NCBI RefSeq assembly: GCF_027744825.2
Contig: NC_071337.1
Coordinates: 11,657,031 to 11,721,030, forward strand
DNA length: 64,000 bases
Direction of reading: 5' to 3'
From: Synchiropus splendidus
Taxonomy: Eukaryota > Chordata > Actinopteri > Syngnathiformes > Callionymidae
Shown here: piece by piece, positions 23,927 to 36,805 of the stretch
How positions within the stretch are numbered: the first letter of the stretch is position 1
Layout: the number at the start of each line of letters is the position of its first letter
Position numbers and translations under genes: made by a program
The notes under the pieces: model-generated
Databases searched by the model: none
What the model was told of the DNA's origin: nothing
What the model saw: only the letters and a program-made list of their open reading frames with translations

Positions 23927-24647
23927 TAGATAGGCGATTAAGCAGAAATGGAGGGGCTCTCATAACAAGGCAAGGTCATCGATACTCTCCGGATTGAAGG
24001 CGTGTTGCTCTCTGTCAAGAAGGCTGCCGGCTGTCTGAATAAATCAAACCAGAGAAGAAGACTGAGGTAGCTGTGCTCTCTTTTCTCTTCACTTTGTCCC
24101 CCCTCGACCCCCCTCCCCAGCCCACCAGGGTGCTCAATCCACCCGACTCTGCATATGCACACTGGCCACTTTGTGACCTCAGCTGCCCACACACTGACCA
24201 GCAACCTCCGTGTGCGTCACAGGATGAACTTAAAAGTCTCTCTGTGGAGACCAGTAGCAGCCTGGAGGCGGTTCATCACTGCTCCGACCTGCCCTCAAAC
24301 CCTGACCCCCCCCACTCATCACCTGATGGGAGGCGCAGCCTCAGGATTACTTGGGGTTCAGCCAAGTTTCACCCATGGCCATGTTACGGATTTCAAAGAA
24401 CAGGTCAGCAGGTCAGGCCCTCTGTTATCTGTCCCTGTTTTTGAAGTCACAACCGCTCATCTCTGCCATCTTCTGAAGAGTGGCTAGACTGCGTTTATGA
24501 AATCATCTGCTGTAGAAGCAGGAGCTTCAACGCTTGCATAACACGAAGACCAATAAGGTGAAGGTTAATCATGAATATAATGTAATAATGTATGATTTTT
24601 TGTTTTTGTTTTTATACAACCTCCATCTCGTCTACTGAAAATGAATT

Positions 24648-24682
24648 GGCGGGCTGTATTTGGCCCACGAGCCTAGAGTTTT
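24648..24682. mobile_element. hAT-like fragment
   Basis: GGCGGGCTGTATTTGGCCCACGAGCCTAGAGTTT resembles the GGGCCGxATxTGGCCCxCGGGCC stretch near the ends of Charlie-type hAT elements. Only this short piece is recognisable. Confidence 0.4.
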
Positions 24683-25748
24683 ACTGGTGGTGTTTTATGT
24701 GAGAATGTTTGTGACGTGACTAGTCAAAGTTCAAAAGTCTTGTCAGATGCACAGCATAACAAACATGTTTCCCGGCACAATGAAATTCTTGCTTTGACGT
24801 TGACCCATTAAAAAAATAAAAAACAAAAAAAGTAAATGCATTCACATGACATAGCACTCTATAAAGAAATACTTTCAGGAAGTATTATGAGATTCAACAT
24901 GTTTATGACCTTTGTCCCTATCCTGGTTTTCAATTTTTGTGACTCAGTTTTTTTTTTTTTTTTAGCACATAATCATTGTTTTTGGAGTAATTTTAAAATT
25001 TGTCTATAAAAACAATTATTTGTTGTTATTTTTGGATGTGGAAGAAGTGTGGAAAATAAAACAAGCACTGTCTTCTCTGATCCACTTGTTGGGGCTGCAA
25101 TGACTTGTCAATGTAGTTGACTATAACCAACTATTAATTTAACATTGAGTCTGAACATTTCGCGAAGACTATCGTGCCGTTGTGGTTTACACATACCTCT
25201 TTAGACCACATTATGGGTAATTAAAATATGAAGTTTGAAGACAGGATTTACCATGATACAAGTGCTAATAACAATGTATCACTATATGCTACGCTACTAT
25301 CAGACATGTAGTTGTGTTCGACGACATGAATAATTGCTACTAGATGTTAGTTGCAGCACTACACTGTAGAGCACCGGATGACTTTCATTCTCTCTAGAAA
25401 TATTTAGACTTTTATTGACTTTGACTTTTATTGCATTTATTGTGGAGTTAGTAACTAGAACCCCAAGGAATAAACTAAACAGAACTTGATGTCTGTCCTT
25501 TTTTAGTTCTTGGAAGCTGCTTCAATTCTTCTCACCATCACCTCACAACACAGTGTCATTTGTTTGGGTTGGGTTGAGTCACCAGATTCATGTTCCAAGT
25601 CAATATGTGATGAAGACAATATACAGTATTGCCTTTGAAATGGGCATTTTCCTGCTGAACCATCGGTTTTCGTTCTTTCAGCTATGGAAACAAATCTGTC
25701 TCACCAGACTCAAGTTTGTATGACATTGAATTTCAATCACTGAATATT

Positions 25749-25806
25749 TTTGCGCTGAATTAATTCACGCTGAATTTTTTCACGCTGAAATTTTTCTGCT
25801 GAGAAT
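25749..25806. repeat. Degenerate 15-base tandem repeat
   Basis: The word CGCTGAA (last unit TGCTGAGAA) starts at about 25753, 25768, 25783 and 25798, exactly 15 bases apart, each unit followed by an AT-rich spacer such as TTTTTTCA. Four units are visible. Confidence 0.75.
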
Positions 25807-28800
25807 TTTGAGTATCGAACTATTTAATAAGCCAATATTATGAACTGCCCCGCCACCCTACTTCACTGTAAAACAAAATTGATATTTAAAAAAAGGTAGC
25901 TACTAAACTAGTCATGGTGGAAGATGGCAAACATTAGCTGACATTGCTAAATACGTGCGGTGACCCTGTAGAGTTTGTCTCGCATTCTAGCTCTCGACCA
26001 ACACACAAAACCTAAAGTAACTTTTGCTGCCGGTCATAAAGCAACGCACTCATGGCCTATCTTTCTAATTCTCCGACATCATATGTGAGAGCTAAGGCAT
26101 ATTTCAAGATAGATCAGAAAATAACTTTTCTCTCTCCAATGACTGCCGTGACTTAGTCTCCCCATCCACCAACAGGTTTAGATGGAAAATTTCATGGAGA
26201 GGACATGACGCTAGCATCCCAAAAAACAATTTCATTTGTCATTGCGACAACTAGACGACTATAATCGACAAATTAGTTGCAGACGGGTTCCGTAGTGAGT
26301 AAGCGTAGAAATGGCTCAGGTGAAATGACCATGGCGACCCATGAAAGTATGCGACCTTTTGACAGAGGACACATCAAAGGGCACATGTTATTCCATTTTT
26401 AACACTAGAGTCACGTTGTTCCGCTATAGTTGCCGCCATTTGAGGAAGCATGTCTGGGATGCTTATGTTTTTCTGCAATTCTACAGCGACGTGTTCATGT
26501 AGGAAGAAACACACTGTGACAGCTCGGCGTCTGGAGACGTACCTTTTGTCTCTTTGTTATGAGTCCTTGTCGTTACTCAGGGATACGTTTATTTGTCTTG
26601 CTGCTTTCACAGAACACACAGCGCCTTGTTTTGTTGCTTCTCAGCTCTGATTGTTTATTTCCCTTAATCTCCGGATCGTGTCTCTGTTTGCTGCCTCAGC
26701 CCAGACAACTCAGTAGCCACCTGCCTCGCTCTGTGTGAAGGGAAGCTGCGGAATATCTGGGCGCGACCGTGAGCTCGGCAGGGCTCTGTTAGGAAGAGGG
26801 ACCATACTAGTGGCAGACAAGCTTTTAATCTAGCCTCAGGCCGTGCTGCCGTTTCCCTGCTCGTGTTCTGGGGATTGGGAGCCTAAGCGCTGCGTGCTTG
26901 CATTTTTGTCTCGTGTCAGATGTCTGTGGCTGCATTTTTTTTCCCCAAACCCAGGCAGTGCCAAGGAAGGACGACACAGGAAATACCAGGGGCACTATGA
27001 GAATGGAGCGACAAGATATTTAAACACAGGCTGGAAAACTTCACAGCTTCATGAGGAAGTTCATGTTTAATGTTTGCAGAAAATCAAAAGCTCACCATCC
27101 CTTCATGGCAGCGGATATTTTTTTTGAAAAACACATCTTAAAGCACTTGGTAGTTCTGTGAGCATCCCGCCCTCAAATGTTTTGTTCTTTGTGTGAATGT
27201 TCAGTTGAATCAGCGACGCGGTCTGGCGGACGTAAAACATGTATTGGTTGGCTGTTAGAAAGCGATTACATCATTACAGTGACATTGCACCCAGAGCGAT
27301 GCCGCTATGGCCCGAGGAATGCTTCTCTCTCGCTCTCTTCCTGTTTCACATAAATGTGGAGTACATGCAATTAACCCATAAAAGGCAAAAACGGCTGCTT
27401 GAATCATAACCCGGGTCCATAAATAGCCTGCCGCACTTAAACTGTTGTACCCCACCCACACTTTTACTGTTGTTGTCTGTCATAAGCCGCCTGAGCCTTG
27501 TTAAAAAGCCTGCCGCCTTTGGTGGTGTATTGTCTCGCGGCCCAGTTTATTTTTCAGAAATCCATCTCAATAACGTATAATGGAAGCAATGCCCACAACT
27601 GCATTGACCTGAATGGAACAGAACTTTTATCTGGCCGATCCTGTTGAACTCAACTTTATTTAACGTTAATTATGAATGAGCCCTGAACTTTGCTGCGTTG
27701 GCAACATTGCAGTCTGTGTTCTGTCAGTTTTATTTTGGGGTTAAATTGTGGCTGTGTGAGGCAGTGAGAACGGGAGACTGGGCGTCATAGTTTTAGCTTT
27801 GCGTTGCTTTACGAAAGATGGGCCAAAAATGTTATTAATATTGTTGTATTCGGCCACAACTAATGGTTATTTTGTTTGTTTCCTACTGCTTTCACGATTA
27901 GTTGACTAGTCTACATATGACATGTGCGGGTTAACAAACACTTGATATATTGTTAAATATTGTTTTGACGTTTTAAATTTGAATTTTAATTCCACAAAAT
28001 GTGGTGTGAGAGCTGTCTGTCCTTTGTTTCCTTTGTGAAATGGTCCCGTGCTTTTGGGCTGCAGTGGTCTCAGCCATTACTGTGTGCTGAGAACGACGAT
28101 GTCACAACTGGTCAACTATTGAACCCACCAGTTGAATACGGAACATGTTTTCCATTTGCCATCGTAAATCAGTCTAAGTTAGTTGGTTTCTTTGTAGTAC
28201 ATTCATCTTTTCCGGAGTTCGGTTTACAACCAGACAGAGGGCCTTAATGCGTAACCTCCATGGTTGGTGTAGGAAATTATTGATTACATTAATGTTGCAT
28301 GTTCCTAGAAGTAGCTTTCAGTCAGAGCTCTTTTCCCCTTCATCGTAAATTTGGTTTATTAATGGTCATGAAGGGGGTGGTTTTTCAACAACAAAATTGG
28401 TCCCACATGGCCGAGACCAAGTCTAAATGCAGTTGATTCCGAGGGTGTGAAAATATGGTTTTGACACCAGACTCGAGTTCTACAACGCTTGTGATGGTGA
28501 AACACATTTTAACATGTTAGGAAATTGTCACTTACTCAAAACAAATGTTTTACTTGTTAAGACCACATTAATGTTAGTGAAAGAGGGAGCACTGAACTTG
28601 CCAGAAGTTTATTGTACAATTGCAAATGTGAGAAATCTTAGACCCTAGTCTCAAGCTAATTTTGTAATTTCCGCTCGCCTCAAATAATTCCAATGCACCT
28701 GAAGGCACCAGCATGTTCGAGGGGCTGCAAGCGAGCAGAGGAGCCGACAGATTATTGAGCTGTTCATTGTAGTTTTGGGGCTGTAGTGTTGGGGACAGCA

Positions 28801-29010
28801 AGATAGTTTCTTGTGCTAGTTGCTGCTTTCTGACACTGCTCAACCGTGCAGGTGATTCTAGCCTGATCCAATGGTCGGATTGTGTATTGATCTAACGCTC
28901 TTGAATCTACACTGTCAGAGAGTGAGACTGCAGTTCAACATGATCATGCCGAAGCTTTAAGAAGTCAAAAGCTGTGTCCTGATATTGATGGAGCAGTCAT
29001 GATGGGACTC

Positions 29011-29025
29011 CCACCAGGGGGTGGC
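29011..29025 (+). promoter_or_regulatory. CTCF-like motif in elmo1 intron 1
   Basis: CCACCAGGGGGTGGC matches the first eleven positions of the CTCF core CCACCAGGGGGCGC, with T in place of C at position 12 and the tail displaced. It is not inside a repeat that I recognise. Confidence 0.35.
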
Positions 29026-30726
29026 ATTAAACCTTGCCAGTAAAACTGCTGCGTAGTTGGCCACCATGTTTGCCATGGATGTCCAATTATTAAAACCTTT
29101 TTGATAGTTAAGAGACTTGGCACAAAAAGAAGCTTTATTCACAAGAATGTGAACAAGCCTCCTTTTATCATTGGATTAGCTGTGGTTGTTGGTAACTAGA
29201 AGGTTGGAGCGTGTCTCCAACTGATGCAGGTAGACAGGTATCCCCAGGCGGTTCAAACACCGCCCTCTGTTTCTTTCTCATTTCATTGTCGCGCCACTTC
29301 ACCTCCAGCGTTGCCCCAGGCGCAGTTCCATGTTGTCCTCTCACACCGTCACTCCAGATCTCCTGCAAAAAGAAGGCAGACTACACAAAGGCTGAGTTGG
29401 CGTTCTCTTACATCCACTTAGCCGCTGTTCGAACAAGCGTGCACATTAAGTACAATTTAGTTTAGTACTGAAGACATTCTCAGACTTCGTTCCTCTCACT
29501 TAGATATATGAAGTTGCCACGATAAACCCTGTTTTCTTGGAAAAATATGAGGGTTTTGGCTTCAGCAGTCATCACACTGTGGGGACACAGGTCAAGCGGG
29601 CATCTTGGTTGACTTGAACTGACCAGGCAGACAGGGCTGTCATCTGTCAGCGGGATGACTTGGGTCGGCATATGTTTATAGAAAGTAGGCTTGGAGGGTA
29701 TAAATAAATGATTGAAGGCAGAGAGGAACAGGCGGGTGAGGAGTAAATTATTGGGTGGGTCCTAGCAGCGGGTACAGAGCATCTTTCCCAGAAGGGCAGT
29801 GTGGTGAAAAGGGCGTAGCAGGGGAGGACGTGGCTGCACATGGAGTGTGAACAAACATCTGTTCGAAGAGGAGAGACAAACTTTTAAAAAAAAAAAAAGC
29901 CTTGCAGGTCATTTGTTGTGGCTGTGTGCACTGGTGCAGTCACTTAGTGAGGTGGACGGGCACAGAGGTGCGGGGAGGGGGGAGTCTTTAGCTGCCCAAG
30001 ACATGACATGTGTGCTGGTGGGAGTGTGCGGAACTACGCTTGGATTGATGTATAGCTCCAGCTGGGGGGTGGTGAGAGGGGCCGAGAGGACAGCTGGTGG
30101 AGTGTAAAGCAGAGCGTGTGTGACGGCCACAGTGTCTCCATTGTTCTTCCTCACTTGTGCCAGTCACAGTTAGTCGATGGCTGATCTGTGAAGTGACTGC
30201 ATCTCTCTCCGACTCCTCCGGTGTTCAGCTCTCTCTGCGGAATATACTGCGACGTGCCGGCAGCTCGGGCAGGGAGACTGTAGCCGCAATACCAGTGGCC
30301 CCCGTACAGCGCTTATTATTCTTGCGATGATAGTCTTCAAGCGCTAACATAATTATAGCGGCAGCATAAAGGAGCCGCGGCGTGCGCACTATATGCTCTG
30401 GTAATGAGTATTGTTGAGAGCATGTGCTCTCTCCTGAGTTATGGTTTAATAAGAGCCGTGGTTTTTGTGCATTCCAGAACGATCACCGGGGACAGCGCCT
30501 TCCATTTTTCTTTTATTAAACCTGTCTGATGTTCTGGTTCCTTTTCTTTTCCACACGGGTTGTTCTTGCTCCCAACGTGTTCATTTAGACGCCCCAGAAT
30601 TCCAGCAACTTTGAAAGACACCAGAGCACGAATGTCAACTCCGAGATTCCAGAATCTACTTGTCATTCCGTGGATCACCTTGGTCAGATTCACTCGGAAG
30701 TTTTGACTCATCGCTTAACCTCAGTC

Positions 30727-30790
30727 TTCGCTTGGACTGTGGGAGGAAACCAGAGTGCCTGGAGGAAACCCACACAAGCGCGGGGTGAGG
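30727..30790. repeat. Fragment of a widespread vertebrate dispersed repeat
   Basis: GACTGTGGGAGGAAACCAGAGTGCCTGGAGGAAACCCAC is the familiar segment found in many vertebrate interspersed repeats. The family is not assigned with confidence. Confidence 0.5.
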
Positions 30791-32054
30791 ATACAAATGC
30801 CTCACAAAACAGAGTTAAACGTCTTTTGTGAGGCGGCAACTGATAACACCACTCATTTTATTGTTGAAATTCATCTCTCGTAGTGTTTTCCATCACTGTC
30901 ATTCTTAAGTGCTCCTCACGGAACGGTCTCCATTGAGCCTTTTGCTTTCGAATGATTTGAGTTCAATAAGCCTTTTCACTTGCTGCCGTCTTCCCTCTTA
31001 GTAGCTGAACCATTTAATTCAAGTAGGGCATGTAAAAATAGTCTGAGATCAATCCCAAATGTTCTCCGGCCCTTGGCCACCTCAATCTGGGCTAACACAA
31101 CCCAACAGGGGATAGACGCGCCGCAGTCCCTGACACTATAGTCTGGGTATGTTTATTAAAAAAAAGCGGCTGGTCGTGATGATTCAGGCCCTGACACACT
31201 TAAAAAAAGCCATTAGCGTGCGAACATCAGACGACGGTAGGTTGAGCTAAGATGATGACATGACCTTTTAGTTATTACGTGCTTGAGTGGAGATGCTAAT
31301 CCCTGAGGCTATTGAATTTAGCTAAGTGTGGTCCGTGTTTCCATTACGACGCGTGTTATGGAAAGGACAATGATGCGGCGGCGGCGGCGGATGGCAGACA
31401 AGTCATTGATCGTTTTCAAATGCCACAAGTCTCAGGTGTTCAGGGGGTTTTATTGCAAACATCAAATAAACTCCAGCTGGGAGTTTCAAAGATTAACGTT
31501 GAGAGACTTGTTGACAGTGGAACAGCGAGTTGCTGAAGGGTTAAGAACTCGGAATGTTTCTTGAAGAATCTGATGCTCGGAAGTTACAATCAAATGAAAA
31601 ATGAATATAATAAAATAAAAGAAAAAAGATGTTAGGGTTACTCATCGATAGGTTAGATTTCTTCAGGTATATATATATTGACCAAAAATAACTTACTGGT
31701 TTCTAGTTTGGTGTTATACGTTAGCAAGACACAACTAAGACTGTGATAATGACTACTGGCAATAAAGTCACTGTTTACTTTCCATGATAATTACAGTAAT
31801 ATAAATGAGTTTTAAGACACTTCCATTAAAGGGAAAAAGTTTAGACACCCAGTTTTTCAATTGCGAAAAACTAGAAATACTAGTATTAGAAGTAGCTCCA
31901 GTCACCTGTAGAATTCACTTTGAAAACTGTAAAATGCTCCAGGTTGTGTAGACATTTACAAATGATGCCCCACATTGAAGCCATATTTTATTAAATAAAA
32001 TACATATTTTAACTGTTATTTAAATAAAAAAGAGGTAAAACCAAAGTTTTAGAT
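30791..32054 (+). other. elmo1 intron 1, segment
   Basis: No gene or element recognised. A short (GGC)n run at 31375-31390 and the AT-rich sequence 31590-32040 are the only notable compositions. Confidence 0.5.
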
Positions 32055-32238
32055 AGTGATGGGCATGTGAGGCTTCATGAAACGGTGTGCTCAGAAGGAG
32101 GCGCTCTTGGTTTAAAAAATGATTGGAGGTTTCATTTAGATAGTTGTTCAAAGCCTAATATTTTAGAGCACAGAATGCCTTCTAGTGAACTCTTGTGAAA
32201 ATGTGGACAATTTCATGAAGCCTCACCAGCCCATCACC
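32055..32238. mobile_element. hAT-like MITE, copy D2
   Basis: The ends are AGTGATGGGCATGTGAGGCTTCATGAA and TTCATGAAGCCTCACCAGCCCATCACC, partly complementary to each other and shared with copies at 12651 and about 58500. The CTCF-like word of D1 is decayed here (TGCCTTCTAGTGAAC). Confidence 0.7.
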
Positions 32239-35200
32239 AGAATAAAAGTTTATTACAGTGATGGCTTCTGCCATAAATCTATCAATCAAGCTTTAGTTAT
32301 GAAGCACTTTTCGAGCATTGTCATCTGCTGCTGGAACTCTCCAATTTACTCACAACCTAAAATAAAATCACCAAAAAACAAGTACTGAACAAATAAAGTA
32401 CATGTCTTTCATGCTCATAATTCAGCATCCATTTATTACCAAGTAATAGAAAACTAGAAAAAAAAAAAAATCTTCAGTCTGGCTGAGGAACGTCTCTACT
32501 TCCAAGGTGCATTCCCCAGTTCTATTTCATTTTTGTTGCTGCCTCGGCTGCAGTTAAATAAAGGTTCTGTGTCCAGAGCTCTTCAATCCATCAACATCCT
32601 GTCTGCCTGGACGGAGCAGAGCTGCCACGCTGTGAGGGAGATAAGCTCGTGTAATGTAACCAAGCAGGCTGCAAAGAGCATCCTAGTCATTGGTGTATCA
32701 GCGCTGGCTAATCCTAAAGCCTCTCCATCCTACAATAATTCTCTGCACTGCACCAAAACATTCCCTTTGTGTCTGGATTCACAGTTGTCATTACCAGCCA
32801 TTCACTTGTGGAGTGGCTTGGAAATATTCTGTGGTTTCAATTCCACTTACATGTCCATGCTCCATTCAAAATTCCCGTACTTCTGTAGAAATAGTTGCTC
32901 TGCAACGGAGAATTAAAATCAAATGAAATAATGGAATTGATCTGCGTGTTGGATTTATTGCTGAAAGTGAGGGAAAAATTTTAGGATGGGCTGCGGCAAG
33001 TTGACCCCTGATGGTCATTGGTGCAGTAACATCATGTTTTGTAACCGTTTTTCTTTTGTAAATGAGGAAACATTAAATGATGACGAAACGATGATCTGCT
33101 TTGAAAGATAATGATTCTAGTGTGGAGCAGCAACGGCTGTCGGTTTTTGCCTCAGCCAACTGAACTGTTGGTTCTCCTGCGCTGGGATAAGCCAATAAAC
33201 CAAAAAGCATGATGCTGGAGAAGCTCAAATAAGTGGTTATATGGGGAGGCAAACACGTTTCATATACAGGGTTAAGAGTGAAATCATGAGGTTAGTACTC
33301 ATTTATCTTGCAGTTAAGATAAGCCATGACTTGAAAGGGCCCTGTTACGGCCCAAGCCTGTTCATGGGATGTCATCAGAAGGACCACAGGAACCTGGCAG
33401 GATGGTCACTGAAAATAAAACAAGCTAAGAACAGGCCCAAAGATGAAAAAAGATATGAGTTGATCACTAAAATTTGGAGTTGTTTCAGCGAAAGTTAAAA
33501 ATTTTAGCGCTTTCCTTTCTTTTAAAAATACGAGTCTCCCACTGACTAGTTACTACACTGCAGCAAAACATGCACTTCTGACCCAAAGGAAGGTACAAGT
33601 GACTGTAGATACATGTACAGACAGAAAAAGTCAATATATAGTTTAAAAATGGCATTTTTATTCATTTACATGTGCCAATGTGTTGAAAGTTCCTATGCGA
33701 CTCATTGATGCTACTTCACTTTTGCCAGTCCCTGATACAGTAACATGTATGGAATCATCAGACCACAATATAACAAAAAATTCAAGATGTAATGTTACTT
33801 AAACTGCCATAAAAAATCCCCCAAACAAAACAATGTACAGGCTTCCTGGATCGATTTTCTGGAACAATTTTCTTCTTTGAACCACCCTCCCCTCAAACCA
33901 TGCGGATAGAAACGGTGACATCACAGCCGCAACAACGCTCAAGGCAGCATGACTGGAATCTGTCTTCAAAATCAATGTAGAATGCTTTTTGTGATTTAAC
34001 ACTGTTTACATGAATGTAAAGAGAGATATGTCTGTCCTCTGTCTGCGATGTCTGTGGACAGATTGCTCTGGAGTAGATCAGTTTCTTCTACATTACATGT
34101 ATCTTGGGTTCCAACTGATTCACAATACAATGACAGTTTCATATTTCATCCCAGAATTTGGCCTTGCTTGAATTCAAACAACCACACTGCGATTTATAAT
34201 GGATAGTGGAGCTGTGTATTGAACGGCGATTCGATAGACATCCCGATACAGGAGTGGTGGTAGTATTTGTTAGAAAGAACCATCATTTTAGGGGAGAAAA
34301 TATGTGCATTAAAACAAGTATATTGTTGTGACGTCAGTCCAGTTAGACTTTCGGGAAAATTTCGCAGTCCAGAAGAGGAATGAACAGCTTCCTTAAGCAA
34401 CAAAATAACTCCAGTGTACAGTACCTTACTAGTATTTAACATGTGGCAAATGCAGCAGGACATCCAAGTATCTAAGTATTAAATATTGATAGCTGACTTT
34501 AAGTATCAAGACAATGTCACACAATCAAGTATCGCAATATTTCAGCTAAAATATCTAGTACTATGAGATATAAGCATATCGATATTTCCTTACACCCCGG
34601 AAGGATAATGCACAAAATCAATGACACAAGTGCGATGACTACATTTGACCACTGTTCCTGGAACCACGATGGTTCCCACAGTGCGCCAGCGTTAATCGCT
34701 GTGCCCTTTACAATATGCGTCGTACACCGCCACCACCACATATTAGACATGTGACTCATCGCAAGTGCGCAGCGTTTCTGACCAGAATCCGGGATAAAAA
34801 TAATTTTCTCCACAAAAGTGAGTGAAACAAAGCGCTTATCGTCATTGTTCTTGCATAATCGCTGAAATTCTATTCCGGTAGCCGCACAAAAGCATGATTC
34901 CTGATCGACCGAGTTCACTGCTTCTGTGGGTTTGCTGCAGCCTACACCTGTCTTCTCTACAGCAATTAAAATTCAGTCATTCTTCCTTCATTTTGTTTTT
35001 TTCATGGACAACGATCAGTACAGTTTTTTCCTCATAACAATCTGAATAAACTACTGAGGATGGATAAAAGATGAACGTATGAAGACTGACTATAAGCTCA
35101 GGCGTAAATCCTTCCAAACTAAAAACAATTTACTTTATTATTTGAAGAGACCCAGCTGTGCCTCATGGAAGAGAGGAGTGTTATGGCAACTGATGCAAAA

Positions 35201-36025
35201 GCCTTTACACACTTTAATGGTATAATTGTATATAAACTAGTAGATGCACCTTTATTGTACAGATTATTTTTATTGATGTAGTTTTGTGTTTTCTTGAGTT
35301 CATTGATGTAGTTAAAGAGGGCCTCATTAGCCACTGTAGCAGGTTCGTGTTGGATCCACTGGTCATAATGCTTCAGCGCTCAGTGCTGCAGTAATGCGCT
35401 GAGATTGCTTACACAATCTGCAAATGAGTCCCATTCATTGTGACGCTGTTTTCCCAGCCTCATAACCTGGACTACTGTATGTCCGTGTTTTTATAGACTA
35501 CAGGCACTTTTGGTTTATTTATATTCTGTTTGCCTTCTGTGAAATGCACCCACTTAGAATGAGGGGGCGTGAGACAGATGCAGCGATACGTGCGCTGCGC
35601 TGCCAGAGCCGGCAAGGTCGCTTCATGATGGGGGCGTTTTTTTTTTTTTTTTTCATTTGTGAATGAATGCTACACTGGTGCTTCCTGACGCAACACACAC
35701 ACAAAAGTCGCACAATTTAACAATGGAGAAAACTTGTTTCTGTGACTGCCCTCTCTGTAAAGCTTCCATTCTTCTCCAGGTCATGTGACCTGGCTGGGCT
35801 TTTTTTTTTTCCCCAGTGTGGCACTGAGCCATTCTCTACAGGAGCACATCCATCGGGTCAATGGGAACTTTTGAAGCGTGGCCTCATTGTTGTATGAGAT
35901 GATCAGATGGGGGCAAACTCTGCTCCCACGCTGCTTCCAGGAAGAGCTCTTCTTGCTTTCTGTGTAGCAGTAGCTTCTGAAACATTCTTCAGTCATCAAT
36001 GTCAGCAGACTTAAGAGGCGAAGTA
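32239..36025 (+). other. elmo1 intron 1, segment
   Basis: No gene recognised. The stretch has an A-run at 32460-32471 and a T-run at 35638-35654. Several small open frames (for example 32533-32916) have no identifiable domain. Confidence 0.5.
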
Positions 36026-36654
36026 CAGTGGAACCTCGGTTTTTGAACGTCCCAGACTTCGAACGAAAATTTTCAGAGTTTTTTGCTTCAGATTTCAAAT
36101 GAAAATCCAGAACTTGAACACCCCCGAAAAAAGCCGGAAAAAACATAACGTGCGCGGACCGATCAGCTGACCCATAACGCACTTTGTTATTGCGTACAAC
36201 GCAGCCTCTGTATGCAGACGTGTCCCGTTAGCTACATTTACTGGCTGTTTCTTCTTCATATTGAGGTGTAAAACCTTTCCTGTCTCCACACTGTGGTAGA
36301 GTGTCACAGGGGAGGTGCTCGCTCTCCACACCTCCGAGGCTGGAGCGCGCACTCCAGGGTTTGATGTCCTGTTGTGGGCTGGAGCTGGGACAGGGATGAG
36401 GCGAGTCTGGGACAGAGCGTGACTTGGTTTATGACTTTGTCACAGCCAAACTGCACAGAAGCGCACATTCAGAGCTGGACACGCACCGGGCACCTCTTCA
36501 CTTCTGGAGAGACGTCACTCACTCGGCAACCCCTCCCACATGCAGCGGCCACACACATAGACGAACAGCGCACCTGCAGCAGACACTCTACAAAAGCCCA
36601 TTTTCTCGAACCGCTTTCTGGAACAGATTGTGGTCAAGAACTGAGGTTTCACTG
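36026..36654. mobile_element. MITE copy B, inverted relative to copy A
   Basis: It starts CAGTGGAACCTCGGTT after a TA and ends AACTGAGGTTTCACTG. The interior is the complement of copy A, with an extra block around 36182-36225 that the copy at 42855 lacks. The TA expected after the right end is absent; the adjoining 36655-36805 is shared with the copy at 42704. Confidence 0.8.
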
Positions 36655-36805
36655 TCGTTTTGATCATATGCTTTTCTGAGCTTATTCAGACCTGTGTGCC
36701 ATCAACCTTCTGATCAACTCTGAGCTACCTTTTAATGCTCATCTGTATGATGGCAATAGCCGCCGTGAGAGAAGAGCGGCCGCAAAACACTTAAGGCTAA
36801 ATGCC
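36026..36805 (+). repeat. Inverted-repeat arm 1 (MITE B plus 151-bp flank)
   Basis: This arm is the complement of 42704-43418. The 151 bases beyond the transposon end (36655-36805) match 42704-42854 with one difference that I could see (CATCTGTATGATGG versus CATCTATATGATGG). The arms therefore share more than a transposon. Spacer length is about 5.9 kb. Confidence 0.85.

Larger units (their letters stand above)
20541..30726 (+). other. elmo1 intron 1, central part
   Basis: The stretch contains a T-run at 22630-22644, a TC microsatellite at 23899-23926 and a hAT-like internal fragment at 24648-24682. A T-run occurs at 24949-24963, a degenerate 15-base tandem at 25749-25806 and a CTCF-like motif at 29011. 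Open frames such as 24073-24444 are proline/serine-rich low-complexity readings with no family match. I see no RNA gene. Confidence 0.5.

Noticed and set aside
24073..24487. Two overlapping + strand frames of 123 and 110 codons
   Set aside because: They are proline/serine-rich readings of a C-rich stretch, and no family is recognised.
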